Source of the DNA: Ancylobacter dichloromethanicus
Lineage (GTDB): Bacteria > Pseudomonadota > Alphaproteobacteria > Rhizobiales > Xanthobacteraceae
DNA length: 64,000 nt
NCBI RefSeq assembly: GCF_018390645.1
Contig: NZ_JAHBGC010000020.1
Coordinates: 168,862 to 232,861, forward strand
Direction of reading: 5' to 3'
Below the pieces are notes generated by a model that made no database searches, had not been told where the DNA came from, and saw nothing but the letters and a program-made list of their open reading frames with translations. Positions 1 to 11,548 of this stretch are shown in pieces. Each line of letters begins with the position of its first letter. The first letter of the stretch is position 1. The position numbers and the translations under genes were made by a program.

Positions 1-257
1 TCCATGAAATAGAGCAGCCAGAGATGGGTGGTGCCCTCCAGCCCCTGCAGCGCCGGCCGGTAGGGCGGGTCGATCTCGACGGTGCAGACCGCCCGCGCTT
101 CATGCGCGTTCTTCGGGCATTCGGACCGGTGCGTCCAGGGGGTGCGGATGCGGCCGATGAAGTGCAGCCCGGCGTCCGGGATCGCCGGCAGTTCCACGGT
201 GACCTCGCCGGGGCGCACGCCGAAATCGCCGGGGCCGTTCACGTTATCGTCGGTCAT
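1..257 (-). CDS. trmO: TrmO-like tRNA (t6A37) methyltransferase, 3' part outside the window
   Basis: The first 85 codons of a TsaA/TrmO (UPF0066) family protein are visible. The segment HFIGRIRTPWTHRSECPKN followed by CTVEIDPPY and LEGTTHLWLLYFM matches the N-terminal half of the family, which uses S-adenosylmethionine to N6-methylate threonylcarbamoyl-adenosine 37 in tRNAs reading ACY codons. The ATG at 257-255 begins MTDDNVNGPGD. The gene diverges from the ArsR-methyltransferase regulator and shares a gap of about 75 bases with it, so a site in that gap could affect both. Family assignment is from motif memory; the C-terminal half lies beyond base 1. Confidence 0.75.
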   Translation of the reverse strand, partial: MTDDNVNGPGDFGVRPGEVTVELPAIPDAGLHFIGRIRTPWTHRSECPKNAHEARAVCTVEIDPPYRPALQGLEGTTHLWLLYFM

Positions 258-274
258 GCGGATCGCCGGCCCTC

Positions 275-303
275 TTGCGTCGCGTCGAAATAAGACATAA
301 ACA
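275..303 (+). promoter_or_regulatory. Candidate promoter of the regulator-metF operon
   Basis: TTGCGT (275-280), a 17-base spacer and TAAACA (298-303) give a plausible sigma-70-type promoter. Its -10 region runs into the palindrome at 299-318, an arrangement suited to repression. The assignment is by eye only. Confidence 0.35.
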
Positions 304-318
304 TATCTTTATATCTTT
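299..318. promoter_or_regulatory. Imperfect palindromic operator, probably for the adjacent ArsR-type regulator
   Basis: AAACATATCTTTATATCTTT is an interrupted palindrome: AAA/TTT outer and ATAT/ATAT inner arms, with 14 of 20 positions symmetric. It is a strikingly AT-rich island in GC-rich DNA, placed between the divergent trmO-like and regulator genes and just before the regulator start. SahR-type ArsR proteins are known to bind AT-rich palindromes before methionine-cycle genes. Autoregulation here is inferred. Confidence 0.5.
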
Positions 319-331
319 CTTGGAGGTCTCG

Positions 332-1330
332 TTGTCCGGTTCCCCGCTCGGTTTCGCGTTGCTGCTCGACGGCCTCAAGGCGGCCGGCGAGGACACGCGG
401 CTGCGCCTGCTGGCGCTGATCGGCGAGGGCGAACTGACCGTGTCCGAGCTTACCGAGATTCTGGGCCAGTCGCAGCCGCGAATCTCGCGCCATCTCAAGC
501 TGCTGGCCGAGGCCGGGCTGGTCGAGCGGTTCCGCGAGGCGAGCTGGGTGTTCTACCGCCGCGCGGTCGACACCCCCGGCGCCGCGCTGACCGACGCGCT
601 GCTGGAGCTGATGGCGCCGGAGGACGACACGCTGCTGCGCGACCGCGAGCGGCTGGAGGCGGTGCGCGCCGCCCGCGCCGCCCATGCGCAGGCCTATTTC
701 CGCGCCCATGCCCATGAATGGGACGCCATCCGCGCCCTGCACGCGCCCGAGGCGCAGGTGGAGGCGGCGATCCGGCAGGCGCTGGCGGGCGGGCGCATTG
801 GCAGCCTGCTCGATCTCGGCACCGGCACCGGGCGCATTCTGGAGCTGTTCGCCGACGAGATGGAGCGCGGCGTCGGAATCGACCTCTCGGCCGAGATGCT
901 GGCGGTGGCCCGCGCCAATCTCGACCGTGCCGGGGTGCGCAACGCCACGGTGCGGCAGGGCGACATCTACAATCTGGCGCTGCCGCGCGATTCCTTCGAC
1001 GTGGTGATCGTCCACCAGGTGCTGCATTTCCTTGAGGACGCGCCGCGCGCGATCAAGGAGGCGGCGCGGGTGCTGCGCCCCGGCGGGCGGATGCTGGTGG
1101 TCGATTTCGACCCGCACGACCTCGAATTCCTGCGCGAGCAGCACGCCCACCGCCGGCTCGGCTTCGCGCCCGAAATCATGGAGAGCTGGCTCAGCCAGGC
1201 CGGTCTCGCCCCGCAATCCCATCGCCTGCTCGCCCCGAAAGGGGAGGGCCGGCTCACCGTTTCGCTCTGGCTCGCCCGCGACCCCCGCGTCGCGCTGGCG
1301 CAGGCCCCACAAAAGCAGGAGGTCGCCTGA
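332..1330 (+). CDS. ArsR-family regulator fused to a SAM-dependent methyltransferase domain (SahR-like)
   Basis: A TTG start at 332 is preferred because GGAGG (322-326) lies 5 bases upstream; longer reads to 275 lack a ribosome site. The 332-residue product has an N-terminal winged helix of ArsR type (about residues 5-90, with LTEILGQSQPRISRHLKLLAEAGLVERFREASWVFY), a linker, then a class I methyltransferase domain (about 145-290) with the SAM-binding motif DLGTGTGR and the later GGRMLVVDF strand. This fusion in front of metF and metH fits the alphaproteobacterial S-adenosylhomocysteine-responsive regulator SahR, which controls methionine recycling. The stop overlaps the metF start (TGATG), so the two are translationally coupled. 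Whether the methyltransferase domain is catalytic or only senses SAM/SAH is unknown. Confidence 0.8.
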   Translation: MSGSPLGFALLLDGLKAAGEDTRLRLLALIGEGELTVSELTEILGQSQPRISRHLKLLAEAGLVERFREASWVFYRRAVDTPGAALTDALLELMAPEDDTLLRDRERLEAVRAARAAHAQAYFRAHAHEWDAIRALHAPEAQVEAAIRQALAGGRIGSLLDLGTGTGRILELFADEMERGVGIDLSAEMLAVARANLDRAGVRNATVRQGDIYNLALPRDSFDVVIVHQVLHFLEDAPRAIKEAARVLRPGGRMLVVDFDPHDLEFLREQHAHRRLGFAPEIMESWLSQAGLAPQSHRLLAPKGEGRLTVSLWLARDPRVALAQAPQKQEVA

Positions 1331-2262
1331 TGTCGTCGGATGTCGAGCGCCGCAGCCGCCGCGCCGGCGGGCGGCCGATTTCGGTTTCGTTCGAGTTCTT
1401 CCCGCCGAAGACGCCGGAAATGGAGGCCACGCTGTGGAACTCCATCACCCGTCTGGCGCCGCTGGCGCCGAAATTCGTCTCCGTCACCTATGGCGCCGGC
1501 GGCTCCACGCGCGAGCGCACCCACACCACGGTCGAGCGCATCGTCAAGGAAACCCGGCTGGCGCCGGCCGCCCACCTCACCTGCGTCTCCGCGACGAAAG
1601 GCGAGGTCGACGAGGTGGTGCGCGGCTATTGGGACGCCGGGGTCCGCCATATCGTCGCCCTGCGCGGCGACCCGCCGGGAGGCGTCGGCCAGGCCTATGA
1701 GCCGCATGGCGAGGGCTACCGCACCACGGCCGATCTGGTCGCCGGCATCCGCCGCAGCGCCAATTTCGAGGTGTCGGTCTCGGCCTATCCCGAGAAGCAT
1801 CCGGAGAGCCCGAGCTTCGACACCGATCTCGACATCCTCGCCGCCAAGGTCGATGCCGGGGCGACGCGGGCGATCACCCAGTGCTTCTTCGACAACGACC
1901 TGTACTTCGCCTTTCTCGACAAGGCGCGGGCGCGCGGCATCGACGTGCCGATCGTGCCGGGCATTTTGCCGGTCTCGAACTTCAAGCAGGCCAAGAACTT
2001 CTCGACCAAGACCGGCACCTTCATGCCGGACTGGCTGGCGGCGCGCTTCGAGGGTCTCGACAACGACCCCGAGACCCGCAAGCTGATCGCCGCCGCCGTG
2101 GCGGCCGAGCAGGTGTTCGATCTGGTGGATCGCGGCGTCACCGAGTTCCACTTCTACACGCTCAACCGCGCCGACCTCGTCTACGCCGTCTGCCACCTGC
2201 TGGGCATCCGCCCGCCGCAGGAGGCGGGAGCGGGCGACGGCAAGGGACAGGCGGCGGCATGA
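1330..2262 (+). CDS. metF: 5,10-methylenetetrahydrofolate reductase
   Basis: The 310-residue protein reduces 5,10-methylene-THF to 5-methyl-THF with a flavin, supplying the methyl donor used by MetH. It has the family opening SFEFFPPKTPEME, the segment CVSATKGEVDEVVRGYWDAGVRHIVALRGDPPGG, and the barrel segment ITQCFFDNDLYFAFLDKARARG. Length is normal for MetF. The ATG shares a base with the regulator's TGA. metH follows about 820 bases later, separated by a small gene and the DUF559 cassette. The pairing with metH and a SahR-like regulator places it in the activated methyl cycle. Confidence 0.95.
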   Translation: MSSDVERRSRRAGGRPISVSFEFFPPKTPEMEATLWNSITRLAPLAPKFVSVTYGAGGSTRERTHTTVERIVKETRLAPAAHLTCVSATKGEVDEVVRGYWDAGVRHIVALRGDPPGGVGQAYEPHGEGYRTTADLVAGIRRSANFEVSVSAYPEKHPESPSFDTDLDILAAKVDAGATRAITQCFFDNDLYFAFLDKARARGIDVPIVPGILPVSNFKQAKNFSTKTGTFMPDWLAARFEGLDNDPETRKLIAAAVAAEQVFDLVDRGVTEFHFYTLNRADLVYAVCHLLGIRPPQEAGAGDGKGQAAA

Positions 2263-2313
2263 GAAATTCGCAGTGGGATGCCATATAGTGGGGGCATTCC
2301 ACGGAGACGGTCG

Positions 2314-2544
2314 ATGAGCGAGCCGGACAACTTCATCCTGCAGCCGCTGCGCGAGATCCGCGCGGAGATGAACGCGGGCTTCGAGAGCAACACTCGTCGC
2401 TTCGATACGGTCGAAGCAAAGATCGAAAGCCTGAAGCAGGCCATGCACGGCGAACCCGTGCTCGGCCGTTACGCCTCCGCCGAATTCGAAGACCGGATCG
2501 AGGCCATCGAGAAGCGTCTCGACAAGCTCGAAAAGGGTCACTGA
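2314..2544 (+). CDS. Small hypothetical coiled-coil protein
   Basis: A 76-residue charged protein, chosen from ATG 2314 because GGAG (2303-2306) sits 7 bases upstream; the in-frame ATG at 2278 has no such site. The sequence is mostly helical in character: IREIRAEM-type heptads, then RFDTVEAKIESLKQAM and a C-terminal EDRIEAIEKRLDKLEKG coiled coil. It resembles small helical proteins seen in many Hyphomicrobiales genomes, but I recognise no function. It lies between metF and the repeat-flanked DUF559 gene, on the same strand, so it may be co-transcribed. Confidence 0.55.
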   Translation: MSEPDNFILQPLREIRAEMNAGFESNTRRFDTVEAKIESLKQAMHGEPVLGRYASAEFEDRIEAIEKRLDKLEKGH

Positions 2545-2593
2545 CCTGTAACGCGACGGCGGGACGGCGTCGGGCCAGACGCTTCGCGCCCTT

Positions 2594-2630
2594 GCCCCTC
2601 ACCCCAACCCTCTCCCCGAAGGGGAGAGGG
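2594..2630. repeat. Palindromic repeat, left copy 1 (L1)
   Basis: CCCCTCACCCCAACCC leads into the hairpin CTCTCCCCGAAGGGGAGAG. This is a very common intergenic repeat in proteobacteria, often mistranslated as peptides like LTPTLSPxGRG. It is repeated almost exactly in the same orientation at 3039-3074 (GAA replaced by GAC in the loop). Confidence 0.8.
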
Positions 2631-2659
2631 AGTAGAAGGGGGGTCGGGATCTGGCTTAA

Positions 2660-2707
2660 CCTCTCCCCGTGGGGGAGAGGTCGGCGCGCAGCGCCGGGTG
2701 AGGGGCC
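2660..2707. repeat. Palindromic repeat, left copy 2 (L2), running into the DUF559 start
   Basis: A second hairpin CCTCTCCCCGTGGGGGAGAGG (stem arms of about 9-10 bases) is followed by a short GCGC-rich hairpin and GGTGAGGGG. The terminal GTGAGGGG is the inverse of the CCCCTCAC that starts L1, so L1 plus L2 form one large composite inverted repeat. Its last bases (GGTGAGG, 2697-2703) are the only candidate ribosome-binding site for the ATG at 2708. Confidence 0.75.
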
Positions 2708-3081
2708 ATGAACTGCCGGATTGATCGAGCCCGTCGTCTCAGGCGCGATCAGACCGATGTGGAGAAGAAGCTGTGGTCCCATCTCAGAGACCGGCAGCTT
2801 GACGGTTGGAAATTTCGGCGCCAAGTGCCGATCGATCGATATGTCGTCGATTTTCTCTGTGTCGACGCGAGGCTGGTCGTTGAACTCGACGGCGGACAGC
2901 ACGCCGCCGAGCGAGACATGCAAAGAACGCGGTTGATCGAAGCCTGTGGCTATCTGGTCATCCGCTTCTGGAATAACGACGTGCTGACGAACATTGACGG
3001 GGTTCTCCTGCGCATCTTTGAAACGCTGCGCACGGTCACCCCTCACCCCAACCCTCTCCCCGACGGGGAGAGGGGACAAGA

Positions 3082-3085
<4 letters not shown>
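2708..3085 (+). CDS. DUF559 (Vsr-like fold) endonuclease-domain protein
   Basis: A 125-residue protein of the DUF559 family, related to the very-short-patch-repair/PD-(D/E)xK nuclease fold. Visible landmarks are [31 protein letters not shown], then [10 protein letters not shown] and [15 protein letters not shown], which carry the conserved acidic residues and the Q-H pair typical of the family. The biological role of DUF559 proteins is not established. The C-terminus [13 protein letters not shown] is encoded by the downstream repeat R1, and the stop overlaps the metH start (ATGA, 3082-3085). The gene is enclosed by palindromic repeats on both sides inside the met operon, suggesting insertion as a unit. 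Confidence 0.85.
3039..3074. repeat. Palindromic repeat, right copy (R1), overlapping the DUF559 3' end
   Basis: Nearly identical to L1 and in the same orientation: CCCCTCACCCCAACCC plus the hairpin CTCTCCCCGACGGGGAGAG. It encodes the last residues of the DUF559 protein. Its GAGAGGGG end (3067-3074) lies 7 bases before the metH ATG, so it serves as metH's ribosome-binding site. Confidence 0.8.
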
Positions 3086-6831
<3,746 letters not shown>

Positions 6832-6836
6832 CGGCG

Positions 6837-7646
6837 ATGAGCGCGCTCGACGGCGACACGCGACGGGTGCTGCTCTGGGCGCTGTTGGCGTTTCTGGTCT
6901 GGGCAGCGGCGGCCTATGTGATGCTGCCCCGGCTGTGGCGGCATCACGAGCACCAGCCCGGCATCAAGCACATGCCGATGGTGACGCAGACGAAGCAGGG
7001 CATTCCCGGCGACCCGATCAATGTCGGGCTGGTCGGCAGCCAGGACGACGTCCTCCAGGCGATGAACGCCGCCGGCTGGATGCCGGCCGACCCGGTCACG
7101 CTGAAATCCAGCCTCGCCATCGTCGGCTCGGTGCTGCTGCGCCGGCCCGACCCGCAGGCGCCGGTGAGCCCGCTCTATTATGAGGGCCGCGTCGAGGACC
7201 TCGCCTTCGAGAAGGAGGTCGGCCGCAGCGCCGACAGGCGCGATCATGTGCGGTTCTGGAAGGTGCTCGACATGGGCAAGGATGGCGGGCCGGTGTGGCT
7301 GGGCTCGGCCACCTATGACCGTGGCGTCGGCCTCAGCCACTATACCGGCGCCGTGACCCATCACATCGGGCCCGATGTCGACCAGGTGCGCGGCCTGCTG
7401 GTCGATGACCTCAAGGGCGCCGGCATGGTGCGCACGATCTATCAGGTGACCGGCCTCGGCCCGACCCTGTTCGGCCGCAATGGCGGCGGCGACCGCTACT
7501 ACACCGATGGCGAGGTCTGGTTCGCCAAGCTGACCAGCGACGGCGCCAGGAACCCGAACCCGCCGACGATCATCGCGCCGCCGCCGGCGGTGGGGATGAA
7601 GGACGCGGTGTGGAGCGCGGCCGCCTCGCTGCTCGGGGTGGACTGA
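6837..7646 (+). CDS. LssY C-terminal domain membrane-anchored protein
   Basis: The 269-residue protein starts 5 bases after the metH stop. One N-terminal transmembrane segment (about residues 10-33, LLWALLAFLVWAAAAYVML) is followed by a periplasmic LssY-C-type domain (about 45-250) with GDPINVGLVGSQDDVLQAMNAAGWMPADPV and LGSATYDRGVGLSHYTGAVTHHIGPDVD. This domain occurs alone or fused to PAP2 phosphatases; its function is not known. The ATG lacks a strong ribosome site, so coupling to metH is possible. Its 3' end is followed by a terminator shared with the opposite-strand gene. Confidence 0.75.
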   Translation: MSALDGDTRRVLLWALLAFLVWAAAAYVMLPRLWRHHEHQPGIKHMPMVTQTKQGIPGDPINVGLVGSQDDVLQAMNAAGWMPADPVTLKSSLAIVGSVLLRRPDPQAPVSPLYYEGRVEDLAFEKEVGRSADRRDHVRFWKVLDMGKDGGPVWLGSATYDRGVGLSHYTGAVTHHIGPDVDQVRGLLVDDLKGAGMVRTIYQVTGLGPTLFGRNGGGDRYYTDGEVWFAKLTSDGARNPNPPTIIAPPPAVGMKDAVWSAAASLLGVD

Positions 7647-7675
7647 GGCGGCGGCGCCGGGCTGGCGTCGAACGC

Positions 7676-7709
7676 AAAAGCCCCGGGCGCGGGCGCCCGG
7701 GGCTTTCCT
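7676..7709. terminator. Bidirectional terminator
   Basis: AAAAGCCCCGGGCGC and GCGCCCGGGGCTTTCC pair over at least 11 bases, with A-rich and T-rich flanks. It lies between convergent genes ending at 7646 (+) and 7733 (-). Confidence 0.8.
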
Positions 7710-7732
7710 CGAAATCGCAGAGGCCGCGGCGA

Positions 7733-8503
7733 TCAGAACTTGTAGTTCACGCCGGCCTTGAGGGTCTGCATGGTCATGTCGATCTTGGTGTTGGCGGCGC
7801 CATCCCAGTTGATGTCGCCGAGATCGGCATAGAGATACTCGGCCTTGACGGTCCAGTTGTCGGTCACGGCGTATTCGACGCCGCCGCCGATCGTCCAGCC
7901 CCACAGCGTCTCGCTGCGCGAGGCGGTGCCGGACAGGCCGGGAATGTAGGCGCCGTCGACATAGGAGGTCCAGTTCTCGTCGACCTTCACATTGGCCCAG
8001 GCGAGACCGCCGGTGAAATAGGGCAGGAAGCGGTCCATGGCGTAGCCGACGCGGCCGCGCACGGTGCCGAAGGCTTCGATCTTGGAGGTGATCGAGCCGA
8101 AATCCTGGAAGGTGGGGTCGCCGCCATCGGCGGCGGTGTAGCTCAGCTTGTCTTCCAGCGCGCCGAAGTTGAAGTCGGCTTCAATGCCGAGAACGACGTT
8201 GTTCTCGAGCTGGTAATTGTAGCCGATCTGCACGCCGCCGGACCAGCCGGACGGGTCGGAGCCACCGCTCAATGCCGCCGAATCCCAGCCGCCATAGTAA
8301 TAGGCGAGGTAGTTGCCCCAGGGGGCCGAACCGTCGCCCCAGCCATAGCCGACATTGCCGCCGAGATAGACGCCGGTCCAGGTGAAGACCGGTACATAGG
8401 CGATGGGAGCCGCCTTGACCGGGTAAGCCATATCGGCCGCGAAGGCGGGAACGGCAAGCGCCGCGCCGGCAAGGCCGCCGAGAAGAAGAGATTTGATACG
8501 CAT
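7733..8503 (-). CDS. Omp25/31-type outer membrane beta-barrel protein
   Basis: A 256-residue protein with a clear Sec signal peptide (MRIKSLLLGGLAGAALAVPAFA, cleavage after about 22) and an eight-strand-type barrel: WTGVYLGGNVGYGWG at the start of the barrel, alternating strands rich in Gly and aromatic residues, and the terminal motif LKAGVNYKF ending in Phe as outer-membrane proteins do. This is the porin-family/Omp25-31 type common in Hyphomicrobiales, structural rather than enzymatic. It is monocistronic, ending at the shared terminator at 7676-7709. Confidence 0.88.
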   Translation of the reverse strand: MRIKSLLLGGLAGAALAVPAFAADMAYPVKAAPIAYVPVFTWTGVYLGGNVGYGWGDGSAPWGNYLAYYYGGWDSAALSGGSDPSGWSGGVQIGYNYQLENNVVLGIEADFNFGALEDKLSYTAADGGDPTFQDFGSITSKIEAFGTVRGRVGYAMDRFLPYFTGGLAWANVKVDENWTSYVDGAYIPGLSGTASRSETLWGWTIGGGVEYAVTDNWTVKAEYLYADLGDINWDGAANTKIDMTMQTLKAGVNYKF

Positions 8504-8618
8504 GGGTACGCCCCCCGAGGAAATTGAGAGGCCCCCACATTAACGCCCTGTGCTTAACAAACCCTCACGCCGGGGCAACCGCCATGCGAATTGTCGCCCC
8601 GCCACAGGCGGTTGCCGG

Positions 8619-9887
8619 TCAGGCGGCGGTGATCGCCCGCTCCAGGAACCGCCCGACCTGCATCAGTTCCCGGTCGCGCCCGAAGCGGCCGAGAAGCTGG
8701 ACGCCGATCGGCAGGCCGGTGGCGCCGGTGAGGCCGGTGACGTTGAGGCACGGGCCGCCGGTCAGCGTCCACAGCCGGTTGAAGGCCGGCGAGCCGGTCG
8801 TGGCGAAGCCTTCCGGCGCCTCGCCGGCGACCGAGAAGGTCAGCAGCGCATCATATTCGGCGAACAGGTCGGCGAGCGCGTGGCGGGCGCGGCGGGCGGT
8901 GCGCCGCGCGGCGTCGTACCGCTCGGGGGTGATGGCGGCGGCGCCCTCGAGATAGGTCGCCAGCGTCGGGGAGAGCGCGTCGCGGTGGCGGTCCCACTCG
9001 TCGGCGAAGGCCAGGCTGGCCTCATAGCCCTGCACCGCGACCGTCGCCTCGTCGGCGGCCTCGATCGCGTCGGGCAGATCCAGCGCGGTGACGCGGGCCC
9101 CGGCCTTGCCGGCGGCGGCCGCCGCCGCGTCGAGCGCGGCATGGGCGTCGGCGGCGGCGAGATGGGCGCGCGCGGTCTTCACCACGGCGATGCGCGGGGC
9201 GGGGTGGTCCTCGTCGAGCGAGAAGTCGCGGCCGGTCAGCGCGCCGGCGGCGAAGGCGACGTCCGCGACATGGGCGCCGAACAGGCCGATCGTGTCGAGC
9301 GACCAGGCGAACGGCTTCAGCCCCAGCACCGGCAGCAGCTTGAAGGAGGGCTTGTAGCCGGTCACGCCGCAGAACGAGGCGGGGCGGATGATCGACCCGC
9401 CGGTCTGGGTGCCCAGCGTGATCGGCAGCATGCCGGCGGCCACCGCCGCGGCGGAGCCGGCGGAGGAGCCGCCCGGCGAGTGGGTGAGCCGGCGCGGGTT
9501 GCGGGTCACGCTCGGCTGCATGAAGGCGAATTCGGTGGTCACCAGCTTGCCGGCGATGAGCCCGCCGGCGCGCGCCGCCATGCGCACGATGGCGGCGTCG
9601 GTGGTCGGCCGGTGGCCGGCAAAGAGCTTTGAGCCACGCTCGGTCGGGAAGTCGACCGTATCGAGAATGTCCTTCACGCCGACCGGCAGGCCGGCCAGCG
9701 GCGTCGCGGCCAGCTCCGGCGCGCCGGCGGCCGCGACCAGCGCCGGCAGATCGAGGCTGGCAAAGGCCCGCACCTCGTCCTCCCGGGCGCGGATCGCCTC
9801 GGCGCAGCGTTCGGCGACATCGACCGGGGAGAGGCGTCCGGCATGGACGGCCTGGGCGAGGGCGGCGGCGGAGAGCATCTCTGTCAT
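8619..9887 (-). CDS. Amidase signature family hydrolase
   Basis: A 422-residue amidase with the Ser-Ser-Lys triad visible: Lys in LPVGVKDILDT, the Gly/Ser-rich loop SPGGSSAGSAAAVAAG, and the acyl-Ser region GTQTGGSIIRPASFCGVTGYKPSF. The substrate cannot be read from sequence; relatives act on a range of carboxylic amides and the protein is shorter than GatA (about 480). The start MTEMLSAAAL (ATG 9887-9885) has GAGG 9 bases upstream; the longer open frame to 10109 reads as Arg-rich non-coding sequence. It is divergent from the small gene at 10093. Confidence 0.85.
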   Translation of the reverse strand: MTEMLSAAALAQAVHAGRLSPVDVAERCAEAIRAREDEVRAFASLDLPALVAAAGAPELAATPLAGLPVGVKDILDTVDFPTERGSKLFAGHRPTTDAAIVRMAARAGGLIAGKLVTTEFAFMQPSVTRNPRRLTHSPGGSSAGSAAAVAAGMLPITLGTQTGGSIIRPASFCGVTGYKPSFKLLPVLGLKPFAWSLDTIGLFGAHVADVAFAAGALTGRDFSLDEDHPAPRIAVVKTARAHLAAADAHAALDAAAAAAGKAGARVTALDLPDAIEAADEATVAVQGYEASLAFADEWDRHRDALSPTLATYLEGAAAITPERYDAARRTARRARHALADLFAEYDALLTFSVAGEAPEGFATTGSPAFNRLWTLTGGPCLNVTGLTGATGLPIGVQLLGRFGRDRELMQVGRFLERAITAA

Positions 9888-10092
9888 GGGTTCAAGCCTC
9901 TCGCATGCGCCACGGCGGCGGGCAAGAGCCCGACGTCGTCGGCGACAGGCTTTTGCGCCCCGCCGGCGGTCGGTGGCCCCGCGAACGACCCCGCGAACCG
10001 TGCGCAACCGACAAGGGGCGGGGCATCGGAAAGAATCTGGCATGCCGTATGCAGCAAATTCGGCCCGTCGATGTTTTGAGGGATTTGCGCCG

Positions 10093-10335
10093 ATGCCGAT
10101 CGTTCTCAACTGTTCCGCCGACCTCGCCCGCAGGCTGATGACGTCGCCGCGTCCCAGCTACTGGGGCAATCTCCACGCCATTCTCGTCAAGGCGCACGAC
10201 CCCTCCGCCGGGGTCTATCACTGGCCGCGCGTGGCCGAGACCGACGAGATGAAGGGCATGGGAGCGCAGCCGACCGCGAGCCCGAACCCGGGCAGCCTCG
10301 ATCCCGGCAGCCGGAAGATGGGAGACGGGCAATGA
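10093..10335 (+). CDS. Small hypothetical protein (first of an overlapping pair)
   Basis: An 80-residue ORF starting MPIVLNCSADLARRLM, with YWGNLHAILVKAHDP in the middle and a low-complexity Pro/Gly/Ser tail. The stop overlaps the next start by four bases (ATGA, 10332-10335), which favours a real translated pair. No signal peptide or known domain is evident. I do not recognise a function. Confidence 0.5.
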   Translation: MPIVLNCSADLARRLMTSPRPSYWGNLHAILVKAHDPSAGVYHWPRVAETDEMKGMGAQPTASPNPGSLDPGSRKMGDGQ

Positions 10336-10520
10336 GCCATCTCGTCCTTACCATCTGCCTGCTCGCCAATCCGGGCGCCTGCCGCGAGGAGCGCGTCGCG
10401 ACGGAGGCCCGCGCGGCGCTGCCGCTGGAATGCACCGCCGCCATGACCGAATGGGCCACCCGGCACCCAGCCTGGAGGGTGGTGAAATGGCGCTGCGGGC
10501 TGGTCGAGCGCGACATCTGA
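10332..10520 (+). CDS. Small cysteine-containing hypothetical protein
   Basis: The 62-residue product MSHLVLTICLLANPGACREERVA continues to LECTAAMTEWATRHPAWRVVKWRCG. The pattern of four cysteines, a hydrophobic start, and the WATRHPAWRVVKWRC end resembles a small protein family I recall from other alphaproteobacteria, for which no function is known. It overlaps the preceding gene by ATGA. Confidence 0.55.
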   Translation: MSHLVLTICLLANPGACREERVATEARAALPLECTAAMTEWATRHPAWRVVKWRCGLVERDI

Positions 10521-10694
10521 GGCGGCGAACCGGCGAAGGCTTTCGGTCGCTGTCCGCCCGTGGGCACGGGCACACGGCCGGGCGGGTGTCGACCCATCGC
10601 TTGCGCTTATGCGACCCGTGCGCAATTTTCGTTTGAGCGCTTGCGTTTAGGGCGCTAAGCGCGGATCGTCTGCAAACGGTCGGGGCGCGCACGC

Positions 10695-11543
10695 ATGAAT
10701 ATTCTGTCGATCCAGTCCTGGGTTGCCTATGGGCATGTGGGCAATGCGTCCGCCATGTTCCCCATGCAGCGCCTCGGGCACGAGGTGTGGGGCCTCCACA
10801 CCGTCCAGTTCTCCAACCACACCGGCTACGGCGCGTGGCGCGGCGAGGTGTTCGGCGCCGAGCTGATCCGCGAACTGGTCGGCGGGCTGGAGGACCGCAA
10901 CGTGCTGCCGCGCTGCGACGGCGTGCTGTCGGGCTATATGGGCACGGCCGAGATCGGCGACGCCATCCTCGACACGGTGGGGCGGGTGAAGGCGGCCAAT
11001 GCCGAGGCGCATTACTGCTGCGACCCCGTCATCGGCGATGTCGGGCGCGGCGTGTTCGTGCGGCCGGGCATTCCCGAGTTCATGCGCGACCGTGCCGTGC
11101 CGGCGGCCGACCTGATCACGCCGAACCAGTTCGAGCTGGACTATCTCTCCGGCCGCTCCTCCACGACGCTCGGCGAGGCGGCGGCGGCCTGCGACGCGGT
11201 GCACGCCAGCGGCCCGCGCGTCATCATGGTCACCAGCCTGCACACCGAGGACACGCCGGCGGATGCCATCGACCTGATGGCGTCCGGGCCGGACGGACGG
11301 TTCCGGGTGCGCACGCCCAAGCTCGACATATCGGCGAACGGCGCCGGCGACGCCATCGCGGCGCTGTTCTTCGTGCACTGGAAGGCGACGCACTCCACCG
11401 CCGAGGCGCTCGCCAAGGCCGCTTCCTCGGCCTATGGGCTGCTCGCCCGCACGGCGGCGGCCGGCTCGCGCGAGATCCTGACCGTCGCCGCCCAGGATGA
11501 ATTCGTCACCCCCTCCCGTCTCTTCACGCCGGAGAAGATCTGA
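10695..11543 (+). CDS. pdxY: Pyridoxal kinase
   Basis: The 282-residue ribokinase-fold enzyme phosphorylates pyridoxal to PLP in vitamin B6 salvage. The start [32 protein letters not shown] and [13 protein letters not shown] carry the substrate pocket; YCCDPVIGD and [14 protein letters not shown] are typical; [14 protein letters not shown] contains the GAGD anion-hole motif with the catalytic Asp. Length is usual for PdxY. It heads a tight same-strand run: phzF starts 5 bases after its stop. Confidence 0.93.
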   Translation: MNILSIQSWVAYGHVGNASAMFPMQRLGHEVWGLHTVQFSNHTGYGAWRGEVFGAELIRELVGGLEDRNVLPRCDGVLSGYMGTAEIGDAILDTVGRVKAANAEAHYCCDPVIGDVGRGVFVRPGIPEFMRDRAVPAADLITPNQFELDYLSGRSSTTLGEAAAACDAVHASGPRVIMVTSLHTEDTPADAIDLMASGPDGRFRVRTPKLDISANGAGDAIAALFFVHWKATHSTAEALAKAASSAYGLLARTAAAGSREILTVAAQDEFVTPSRLFTPEKI

Positions 11544-11548
11544 CCGCC

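Noticed and set aside
258..331. SAM or SAH riboswitch before the regulator-metF operon
   Set aside because: Only about 75 bases separate the divergent starts and they hold an AT-rich palindrome, not a conserved riboswitch core.
2594..3074. Classical insertion sequence around the DUF559 gene
   Set aside because: DUF559 is not a known transposase, and I see no clear target-site duplication; the flanking CTTG and CAAG are inverted, not direct.
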